A stretch of 64,000 nucleotides of DNA from Marsupella aquatica (lineage: Eukaryota > Marchantiophyta): contig OZ316896.1 of NCBI GenBank assembly GCA_973895155.1, forward strand, positions 7,068,001 through 7,132,000, written 5' to 3'. Position numbers and translations under genes: made by a program. The notes under the pieces are model-generated. The model was not told the DNA's origin. It did no database searches and saw only the letters and a program-made list of their open reading frames with translations. Below, one piece after another: positions 1-9,600 of the stretch; position 1 is the stretch's first letter; each line of letters begins with the position of its first letter.

Positions 1-1330
1 ACTTATCTATTGAAGAACTTGAGTCCACCTACACCACAATTGTACGTACAACTAGTACTTGGAAACTAAACAGAGACTATCCTCATATATCTCTATACGA
101 GGTGCCAAATAGTTTAGGGGGAGCATCTTATCTCCACAAGTTACTCTAACTTCAAATCTCCCTACATGGCTATCCCATGTCTCAATAATATTTTGAATCT
201 ACTTACATGGCCTGCTACCCCATGTCTTGACACACTTGTCAAACTACCCCGTGATATTTGCAGACGTGCAGGCAGACGTGCCACTCACGGGAGACCTAAC
301 TTAACCGACACCCTCTGGTGTGATTCTGGTTCATACACCCTCTGGTGTAGCTTGAGACCTAACACCTCTAGTGTCAACAACCCTGTGTCCACTAGCACCT
401 CTGTGCCTCCTGACACCTTCGTGTCCATCAGCACCACTATACTCTCAAATGAGCTTATTGCCATAGACTCTCCCATGATAACATTGCCCCATCCTACCCA
501 CATATGGGTCTTTTATCTTGACTTTGGGCATTTCTAAATATGGTACTTACACCATACCAAACTAGGACTTTTCTATCATTTTTATAATAATACATGATTA
601 GCATCCGTTGATGCAACATGTCTACTCCACACTTTGGAAAACTCCCATTTAGCAATTGGGCTAATTAGCACCTTCGGTATCAATCCAGTGATCTGAAACA
701 TATAGGATAATGCCACTGCATCCCCACACAACCCACATTAATTATCTTAATACCCCCTGGTATTAGATAGCATGCATAAGCCATACTAAAACATGACATG
801 GTTCCTCCAGCTACTAACCAAACTACTAATTATTTGGAACTTAGATTGTTTATTTGATGCAAGGCCATACAAGTGACCCAAATTTCAAATGCGGAGAACT
901 AGACAAAGTTTTTCATGAAGGCATTGACCCCTCCTGTCCACAGACACCACTGCCATGCAATTGAACTCCGAAGCTTACACCGCCTGATTACTACTGATTG
1001 ACACACACCACCACTGTGGTTCAACTCTCACATCTCACCAAGAGAACCAACCGGCTGTACTCTTTTTCCTTTAGGGTCATATATTTTATTTTTTCTCTAC
1101 TACCCTGGTAGAGTTGTTTTTACCCCAATCTAGCACCGCTAAAGGTTTTAATGAGGCAGTCCACCTCTTTGGTCAATCAAACATACATGTCTATAAGCAT
1201 GCAAACACTTTTTACTATCACTGAAACTCATCCCGTGCAAGTCTATAAGCATGGTGATAGATTTTTCTTACCTAGTTCTAGGACTAGTCTAGATTGTCTC
1301 CATAACTCCCATTATGTAGCCAAGGGGGAG
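1..1330 (+). mobile_element. 3' internal region of a Ty1/copia-type LTR retrotransposon
   Basis: This stretch ends in a purine tract (AAGGGGGAG, 1322-1330) directly followed by TGTTATGAGG, the usual junction between a copia internal region and its 3' LTR. A second purine tract sits at about 115-122 (AGGGGGAGC). No gag, integrase or reverse transcriptase reading frame is visible, so only the non-coding 3' tail remains in the window; the element may begin before base 1. Sirevirus-type copia elements are known for extra purine tracts and palindromes in this region, which fits, but assignment to that lineage is inference. The strand is set by the order purine tract then LTR. Confidence 0.6.
164..1113. 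repeat. Array of short perfect hairpins, mostly with 4-nt loops
   Basis: At least a dozen short inverted repeats occur here, each with a different stem. Examples: ACATGG/CCATGT (164-180), TTGACA-CACT-TGTCAA (227-242), ACACC-CTCT-GGTGT (308-321), TACACC-CTCT-GGTGTA (334-349), GCAC-CTCT-GTGC (395-406), GACAC-CTTC-GTGTC (412-425), ACCCA-CATA-TGGGT (496-509), TATGGT/ACCATA (539-556), GCATC-CGTT-GATGC (601-614), AATACC-CCCT-GGTATT (749-764), ACCAC-CACT-GTGGT (1007-1020) and CTCTAC/GTAGAG (1095-1113). Stems change together on both arms while loops keep a CTCT/CACT-like form. A 123-codon open frame over 166-537 is explained by this array and is not called as a gene. Confidence 0.8.
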
Positions 1331-1505
1331 TGTTATGAGGTAACTAGTCCTAGACCAGACTAGGAGGTTACCTTTATCATGGTTACCTCAAGACACTATA
1401 TATACACCCGGTTGATCCCCAACCGAGTGATTCATTCATTCATTCAATCTCTCTCCCTCTCCAACTATGTATGAATCCTATATCACAACAATTCTTGAAT
1501 TGTTG
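1331..1505 (+). mobile_element. Copia-type LTR, probably the 3' LTR
   Basis: The LTR starts with TGTTATGAGG just after the purine tract. It contains a long imperfect hairpin (GGTAAC 1339-1344 with GTTACC 1367-1372, and inner CCTAG/CTAGG), a TATA-like ctatatata at about 1397-1405, a 6-bp hairpin CGGTTG/CAACCG (1409-1425), and a final near-perfect palindrome CAACAATTC-TT-GAATTGTTG (1486-1505). The sequence after it, TTGGCAGAGCTCAG (1506 on), resembles the copia primer site TGGTATCAGAGC with a 3-bp loss, so the exact 3' edge of the LTR is uncertain. Confidence 0.6.
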
Positions 1506-1789
1506 TTGGCAGAGCTCAGACAGTGCTCGTCGGTTCCGTACACGAGATTCACACAATGATTCGTTAGATGCTCCCGACCGATCTTGGCATCCCGCCGGTT
1601 TTCAATTCGATTTCAGTACGCTTGTTTCTCTTACGCCTTTTATTTATAGAGGTTTACACCTCCACTATGTACATACCACCTCAGTTGCTTTTTCTTGGCA
1701 CTTGTGAATGTGATACTTTTTCTAAGGATGTTGGTTGCTAGCAGCTTGCACATATGCATTGCCGGTGACTTGCATGTTTTCGATACACT
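1506..1789. other. Intergenic; primer-site-like remnant only
   Basis: Apart from the degenerate primer-binding-like sequence at 1506-1519 I see no gene, repeat or domain here. It separates the copia LTR from the MULE-like pseudogene. Confidence 0.5.
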
Positions 1790-2470
1790 ATGGCTACAAT
1801 ACTATATGTCACGACAAGACCTCACATCTTCAAAATGACCGTGAAGGGTTATGGTTCTGGTGTAGATCTTTTGCGGTAGATGCAACCGGGTGAAAGAGTC
1901 AAAGGAGCCTGGGTGAGTTTTGATGTCATGCATCGTGTGACAACCAATTGGTTTACTTTTAGCGTGCACATCTATGACCATAACTTCCGTGCTCTTTGTA
2001 CAATTTTCACATGCGAGCTGAACGATGAAGACGCCAAGTCCTTCAAAAAGGCTTGGAGAGTTATGATAGAGGTTTGCAAGGAAAATGGATTACAGGATGT
2101 TGTCATCCAAGGGTTTATGGCGGACAATGCACAAGCAAGATGGAATGTTGTCTGCAATGTTTTTTTGGGTGGACACCCAACCCCAGAGCGAGAGCGCTAT
2201 GATGCATTTCACTTTAATTTATCAATCTTTTCATTGACATTCCAAGGAAGGAGTATTGGAAGAATGTCAATCGGAACATCGAAGATTGTGGGAGAAGGTA
2301 AGAAACACTCCGACATTTGTGGTAGTGTATCAGGTATCTCGAGAGATTGTGTTGTGGTGGCAATCAAGAAACTATGTACCAGGAAAGCTCATGATGCTAC
2401 AAAGTTGGATATCCTGGTGGGTGGTTCACTGGAGCCAGTGGGGGAATTTTATGCAAGTGGTATGATATAT
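1790..2470 (+). pseudogene. Broken MULE/FAR1-like transposase core
   Basis: Conceptual translation gives a transposase-like core: a start near 1790, then GERVKGAWVSFDVMHRV, a stretch leading to FMADNAQARWNVV, and, in another frame, SWISWWVVHWSQWGNFM at about 2405-2460. The order and spacing match the MULE-type transposases, with FxxDxAxAxW motif, that are abundant in seed-free plant genomes; this is from memory of the family, not a search. The gene is dead: an in-frame TAG interrupts it just before 1880, and at least one frameshift lies between about 2180 and 2260, after which the reading frame of 2256-2465 carries the homology. No terminal inverted repeats were identified. Confidence 0.6.
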
Positions 2471-3880
2471 ATCTCCTCTCTTGTGTGTCATTGTACATCA
2501 ACTTTAGACTAGCGTAAGGTGCTAGTTTGATTTGCAAGTAATTCACATGTTGAAAAGATGAATGCAATACATTACAGCCAATATGTCCACAAATTGCAAG
2601 AATTAGAGTTTGAAATAGTATTTGACGTTTGTATTACATGATCATTGTTGCCAGCGCCGGGCGCTCGTAATAGAATGATACTTATTGTTGAACTTGTACT
2701 ATGGCAGAGAGAAAGCGCACAAGAAGGTGCCTTGATTCCCAACAAGTATAGGATCAGAATCAAGGCATGCCTCCATGAAAGCATGGGCTACAAAGAAACT
2801 ATAGATGAAGTCTTGGGTTAACAATCCTGAAGGAGGGGAGGGAGCTAGTGTGCAGGATGAACAATTAATGGTGAAGCTCATGGAAACTCCCTTGTGGAAG
2901 GCCCACAACGTGCTGAAGGTCAGGGATAGTGTTTCAAATGGCTTCATTCATCCAATGAACTTTGTTGTAGCAACTCCTTGTGAACCATCTCCACTGCCTT
3001 CAAAGAGACAGAAGGATCAAAGCATTGGACCAGAGAATTGTACAAGGCCTTCTCGGCCTAAATCTCCACCAACCATGAAAGACAAGCCTCCTACAAAATC
3101 ACAGATTGAACTTGAAGCGAGCTGGAGATGACATATCCAGCATGTTGACTGAGTTTACCCGCATCAGCAAGCGTTCCCAAGATGATTTTGGGGATAAAAA
3201 GATGCTCACAGAAGCTAAGGCTGCCATGATGAATTCCAAGAAACAAGAATATGACAAACAAGGGTAAAGAGGCTGAGACCAGACGAGTAGGGCAAGCAAG
3301 GCAAAATGTCTTGGCATAAGTTGCAATTTAGGAGAAGATGAAAAGCATTGGTATTCTCAATAAAGATGAATTCAGTGAGAAATACAAAGCAGTTTTTGGA
3401 GTGTAGCTTGTAGTACCTGGTTAGGGCAATTTTGAGGCTTGGTTTTGAGGTATAGCTAAGTAGCAGTACTGTTGAGATGACAGTTAAATTAAGATACTTA
3501 GTTGGTTTTATGATGGATATATTGTTCACTACAAACACTTTTGTATCCAACATAATTACTGAAATAGTGATGCACCATGGTGCGCAAAGGTTGATGCTTC
3601 GACCACAGTCACTGTGATTGATTGAATTTCATTCTGCTGTGACCAGGTTCATAATCACTGCAATTGATTGAATTTATGCTTTCACATGGAAACTGTGATT
3701 GATTAAATCTGGATTTGTGTTGTAGCTGTAGACTCAAACGGATGTACAAATGAAACCACAAATAATCATGATGCAGGAGGATCAGTTTGCCAAAACAATT
3801 TGATTTATTTATATGTAAAAAGAGCCAATCACACTTTACATATGCTCTATTTGTTGAGTTTCAAAACTACAGCATATGTT
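2471..3880 (+). other. Unassigned stretch with a 108-codon open frame (2805-3131)
   Basis: An open frame at 2805-3131 encodes a Lys/Pro/Ser-rich peptide with a basic SKRQKD-type segment. It is followed, after a frame change, by a short Lys/Glu-rich helix-like stretch to about 3270. I do not recognise it; it could be the 3' part of the MULE-like element or a decayed neighbour gene. At 2653-2665 lies the GC-rich palindrome AGCGCCGGGCGCT (listed separately). At about 3595-3705 the phrase GTGATTGATTGAAT recurs three times. The remainder is AT-rich, with nothing I can name. Confidence 0.3.
2653..2665. repeat. GC-rich palindrome AGCGCC-N-GGCGCT, copy 1
   Basis: AGCGCCGGGCGCT is a perfect palindrome around a central G, followed by cGTAATA. 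The same 13-mer form recurs at 20369-20381, 26917-26929, 32790-32802, 32879-32891 and 33740-33752, always in AT-rich DNA. Confidence 0.7.
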
Positions 3881-4425
3881 ATCATAGGTCTGCAATGGCA
3901 TGATAACAGACTGCAGACCGAGCCCAATTCCATAGCATGGAGTCAAAATGAATAATGTTATCATGCTTCATATAAAGAATGAAATTTATAATCCTCTGTT
4001 CAGGACTGAGCTTACATGGTCAGGCAGAGACTTTAGCACATATTCCTGTAGATCGTGCATTACAAGTGATGGTTGGGGCAACTTTAGCACAAAGCTCAAG
4101 AAATTCATCTATAGTAAAATTGGTCAGCTCTCTAAAACTATTTGGACTCACCCTCAACTTGCTGAGCACATCATGCATTGGAACGTATTGCAGGATTAAC
4201 ATAAACCTGGGTCTCCCTAGAAAGCTCGATTGGCTGGAAGGAATGGAGCATTTGGAGGTATGAAGCCATGGACATCACGAGCAACATCATCAATTGCTGA
4301 ATAGTCGCCTCCATCTCTTCCTCGTCACTGGAGCTTTCAGAGGTGCTATTGCTCCCGTCATCACTGCTATCAGTCTCTGATGATGAAAGTATCTCAAACG
4401 GAAACACATGGTCCATGTTCAACCT
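3881..4425 (-). pseudogene. PIF/Harbinger-like transposase fragment
   Basis: Reading the minus strand from 4422, an acidic Ser/Glu-rich N-terminus (SSSETDSSDDGSNSTSESS) leads to FRELTNFTIDEFLELC and PTITCNARSTG (4020-4202). In a further frame (4012 down to about 3885) follow LSPEQRIINFILYMKHDN and LWNWARSAVCYHAIADL. This order is typical of the N-terminal half of Harbinger-type DDE transposases in mosses and lycophytes. At least two frame changes and two consecutive stops (about 3881-3886) show that it is not functional. The catalytic DDE residues would lie beyond the break and are not seen. Confidence 0.65.
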
Positions 4426-4429
4426 TCTG

Positions 4430-6640
4430 CCTCCTATGATGTTGGCAGTAGCTAGTACATTGCCCAGATCGCCCAGGTCTCGATGAAGCTTTGGCTATGG
4501 TGGACAGGATGTTGTTCCCAACAGATCCTCTCAATCACTACACTCTGAAGCTCTTGATAGCTATATGTGACTATGATAGATAGCCGCTTCCAGCACACCC
4601 TCTTGCTACACCACAAACCCGACTACAAAGCTCTCAATAGTATGGCTATGGTGGACAGCCGCTGAGCACGCGCGCCTTCTCAATGCAAAGCTCACGAGAA
4701 GCTCATTGCTTAGACTGAGCACCTCGTACACATAGAGGACTTCCGGGAGATCGCGCACTCCTAAGTTGTCCAAGAACTCACAAACTATGATGCTTGAACC
4801 TTAACCTGAGTTAAACAGGCACCGAGGTGTTGACACCTGTCCACATTGTGCTAACTCACCAGTGGTTGGAAAGGTAGGCAACATTGCGGCTATTTGATTT
4901 TTGAGGGTGATTTTTCTTAACTCACAATGAGAAGACAGGTGACTTTACGGATATCTCTAGTGTCTTTTTTCCTTTGCACACTAAACATTTTTTTCTGAGA
5001 ATGTGCATGAAACTCTCTTGTTGTTTTGTGAGAATGCGCATCAAACTTAATACCAATATTGCTTATGGAATCAACGCGCCTAACCTACCAAATAGCTCTC
5101 CATTTTCCATCTAGGACTATCTCAAAACAATAATAAAATGTTAACACATAACCATTTGATTGTCAACCCATAGCTCTCAGTCTTCCATCCAAGAATGCCC
5201 TCAATACAAGAATAAACTGTGTGTATTAAGTTAATAGACTCGTATGTTTTGACTTGGACTTTTGTTGACTAAAGGGATCCAGCCCTCCTCCCAACAATTC
5301 TCCATCCCATACCCATCCTCCCTCCAACTCATAGCCATTTGACTCTCAACCCATAGCTCTCCATCTTCCATCCCATACATCTTTACTTGGATCAATTTTC
5401 AAGCCATCCGCCTTCCAACCCATAGCCATTTGACTCTCATACATCTTCACTTGGATCAATTGCCAAGAATATACAAGTTTCATGAGGTATCATACATTTT
5501 GGCTCTTGGTGCTAATGGGTTTTTCCATTAGCATGTGAAAAACATATTTAGAAATTAAACCCCACTATCACGGAGAGAAATTTTTAGGTTTTTTCATCCC
5601 AATGCATAACTTAATAAGAAAAAATGGGGAGACCTTGATTTCTTAGAACCACGCAAGTCCACCCTGTTAGAATTCCTCTCACTCACTCAACTAAAACATT
5701 TGTAAAAATGTAACGTAAAGTACTGGTCATGTGTGTTACTCTTCATTCAGTGAACTAAAAAATTGTAAAATAATGTAACTCAAAATAGTGGTCATATGTT
5801 TTGGTGGGCGTGTCTCCAAGCAGTACGGTTCTGGTTTCGCAAGGTACTCTCTTTGAACATCTCTATTCTGGATCCATACCTGTTTGTTTGCCTTTTCGGG
5901 AGTAAAATCTCTTTTCATGTAGTTTAGTCACTCGTTGCTCGAAAGCGAGTTTGGGTCCAGCGAGCGATCCTTCCATGCTTACGACCTCACTCTAATCAGA
6001 TTGGCGCCCAACTTGTATCGTATCAGAGCATTGCAGTCTGATCAGTCTTAGAAACGGCCGAGCAAGAGCTGGGCATTCTGCGAGGGGGGTCTCAACGCTT
6101 CGAAGTTGAGATTTGAAAGCAATGCAGGTATCAACGTGTCGACGCGGAGAAGAAATGAAATACTGAGGGATGCGAACTGCAAAAGACGAACAGGCATTTG
6201 ATGACAGTGGCTATAGTCTCTGAAAGAAATTAATTTGTTGCTATGGAGACGATGGGAAGCAGAGGCAGCTCGTTTTAGAGCACGGGGAATTCATGATGGG
6301 TATGACATCAAAATGAGAGCAAAGCAGGGCTGAAGCTCACCACGAAAGCCATTTCGTAGTACATGCGGAGATCTCATATAGCCGGCAACGAGTACTGGAG
6401 TGGTAGATGCCCATTTTATCGGATTGCTAGGTTTCTAGTCGAACTCTAGCATTCTTGTTTCCTAATAATGAAAACCAGGTCAAGAAACGAGATACTTAAT
6501 AGTAAAGCACGTTACTGTTGCTTGAACACGAAGACCTGACCAAGCCAACGGAGAAATGGTGGTGACAGAGCCGCCGACCCACTGAGTTAACTGCAGAAGC
6601 GGACCGAAAGTTTTTGTGGTTGCAGTGCTCATTACTAGAT
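4430..6640. other. Intergenic region upstream of NUP133
   Basis: No gene recognised. The phrase GGCTATGGTGGACAG occurs twice (about 4492 and 4648). Between about 5161 and 5465 a Pro-codon-like phrase (CCATAGCTCTCCATCTTCCA and CATTTGACTCTCA) recurs in an irregular direct-repeat pattern. At about 6030 the string GTATCAGAGCATTG resembles a copia primer site but has no LTR beside it. The last few hundred bases before 6641 should hold the NUP133 promoter and 5' UTR; I see no convincing TATA box. Confidence 0.4.
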
Positions 6641-9600
6641 ATGTTTTCGCCGGCTCGCGGAAGGATTGGTTCCGTCCGAGGGAAGGGAGGAGTAGTGGGA
6701 GGAGCTGCCAGCCCCTCTCCAGCTCCATCGTCTCCTGCTCTCACGGCTCACCTTACAGGCGCTGGCGCACTCCGTGGAGGGCTTTCTCCTTTGTCTCCGT
6801 GGTCCTCTTCTAGCACTCCCGTACCTGCCAGGTAGCACCTCTATTCAATTCTAAGCCTGTCACTATCTTTCATAGTTGTTTGAAGATATAGCACAGGAGT
6901 CCAGTTTAGTAGAGCTATGTAGAAAAATGAATGGAGAACTTCGCCATTGTGAGAGGGTTTATGGTGTTTTACCAGTGCTGCACACCCCTCATCGTCTATT
7001 GGGACATCGATCACTCTGAGCAGAGCTCCATGTGTTAACTTTCGTTTATTTTCTTAGGACATCACCGGTTCTGAGGAGTGGAGACAAGGTTGGTGTGGAT
7101 GGTAGCCAACCAGTGTTCGTTAGCGACTTCCCTCAACAGCTCCGCACATCTCACATTGAACGTCCTGTCCTAAGAACTGGTACAACCTCAATGAGTTGAT
7201 TTGGTTCGCGAACTAGCTTGTCGTCAGGGTTCAGGATTTCTCCTGTTAGAATGTTTTTGTGCAAAGCATGCTTAAAGTGCTCAGTTTCGGTAAGGGCATC
7301 GTTACTATGTGGCGCGTCAGTCGATTTGATGTTTTGAGTCTTAGGTTGAAATTTTGATGCACCGTAAACCATAGGTTTCTGCAATATGATCTGTAAGAAA
7401 ATCAAGATGGGCTTGGTGATGATTTCAAGATTCGTGATTTTATTTCGGCTGCAGCTCTTAGTTCAAGTATCTCGATTCGTCTCTTGCTCTGACGTGTGAC
7501 AGATACTGGAATTCATGGCGGTATGGAGGGAAAAAATGGTCTTTCATGGGTTCTCCACGGAGAGAATCTTTTCGTATGGAGCCATCTTAACAGTCGTGGT
7601 CCTCAAGGTTGCGCCGTTCTCACAATTCCTCCTCAATTTTCGCGTGATGGTCGTGGAAGTGATCCAAAGCTGGGCGAAAATTGGTTGGTTTGCATATTTG
7701 GGAGGCAGGTAAAGGATTGTAGCGATGTGAGCTTCGTCAAAGCTTGCCATTCTGCGGGTGTAATCATGTGTAACAAGAAGAACCTGGCAGTTGTGTACTG
7801 GCCTGATGCCTTCACGGATGGTGATACTTGTGTCAGTCTTGGACCTGAGGAGAAAATTGATGGGCCGTCAGGATTGAATGCCTCCGTCGATGAAAGTAGG
7901 TTAAATACGCGCCGGTCGTTTTCGAGCTGGACGGGTAATGCCGGTGGCAATGCTGTGGACTTGATGAATTCCCTGGTTGCCTCACCTATGGATGGAGCAA
8001 ATAGTGACGCATGCGTCGCAGTAGCGGGGAGGTCCAATGGGGACTTGTGGCGCATTGACTGCAGTGCAGATGGGATAAGTCGGCAAAAGATAGCTCGAGA
8101 TGTTGTGAGTCAGGATATGGGACTGATCGCTTTCAATAGCTCAACCGCGCGTTCGCTTGTCTGGCGTTCGGGCCCGACTGCTGGCTTTCGGCCACTCCTG
8201 TTATTGACTGCATCTGGTCTTGAGTGCTGGAACGTGACCCTGGCAGCAGGTGGCAGTGTGAGTCTAGCTTGGAGTTATGATATCTTAGTAGAGAAGGACG
8301 TTTTGAAGGATTTGGCCAATCACAAGCAAGTTTGGCTGTTGGACTTGCAAGTTGATGATAATGGGAACAATTTTACAGTGCTCATTGTGTCGTTCTTGAA
8401 GGACAGAATAAATAGTTCAAGCTACATGCAGTATTCTCTCCTTACTTTCTTCGACACTACTCCCCCTCATGGTAAGGTGATAAGGAAAGCCCCATTGCAA
8501 GTCATACTTCCTAAAGCAAGAGTAGAAGAAGAGGAGTTCCTGTATTCCATGCGTCTTCGGATTGGAGGTAAACCTGCGGGATCTGCTGTGATCTTATCTG
8601 GTGATGGAACTGCCACAATCACCCACTTTCGCAGTGGAAGTCTTCGACTTTATCAATTTGATTTAGCCTGGGGTGCAGGAAAGGTCTTAGATGCATCTGC
8701 TGTTCCTCCATTAGAAGATGGCGACGACGGTTCTTGGCTGGTGCTCACAGAGAAGGCAGGTGTTTGGGCTGTTCCTGAAAGGACTATATTCCTTGGTGGT
8801 GTGGAACCTCCAGAGAGAAGCCTTTCTCGCAGAGGAAGTTCTAACGAGGAATCTGCCAAAGAGGAACGACGACGTGTCTTTGGGGAGAATGTGGCTCTCC
8901 GTCGTGTAAGCTCAGAGACCGGAGTCGTAGCAGAGAATAGGGAGAAAGTAATTGCCAGACCGAATCAAAAACACCTTCATGATGAAGAGGCGGAAGCCAT
9001 CGCCGGAAGGCTGTTTCATCAATACGTGACTTCTGGAAAGGCAGAATCGGCTTTTGAAAAGCTTGAACAAGCTGGAGGATTTGAGAGAGAGGGTGAGATG
9101 AACATCTTCGCCCGTACTAGCAGACAAATAGTTGATACCTTGGCCAAGCATTGGGTGGCTGGTGGAGCTGGCAATGCTGCAGTCATGGCTGCAGTTTCAT
9201 CTCAACTTTTAGAAAAGCAACGAAGGCATCAGCAGTACCTCAATTTCCTTTCAGTGACAAAGTGTCATGTTGGGCTTCAACTAAAGCAAAGTAAGTTTGA
9301 CCTAGAACAGCTCACCTAGTCCCTTCTTGCCCCTTCCTATCATTCAGCCAGTAAAGGATTAGTCTCTATTGATACAATTGGTACTATCGATAGCATCAGC
9401 TATCAATTGCTACTTGTGAGGATAAATACCGAGGACCACGTTTCATTTGACTTGAGCTGAATTGTGAAACTTATTTCGTTGCCATTGTAACCAAGGGGTA
9501 AATACGTGAACGTGCCATTGTTGGATTGGATTTTTCTTGTGGACCTACCGGACGTCTCATCGGGTTCACTGGATTTCCTTCATTTGTGTGAAAATTATTA

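Noticed and set aside
166-537. 123-codon open frame in the copia 3' region
   Set aside because: It lies across the hairpin array, has no domain, and an overlapping antisense frame is also open; composition explains it.
6021-6045. Copia primer-binding site at GTATCAGAGC
   Set aside because: No LTR edge or TG/CA termini beside it; likely chance or a very old scar.
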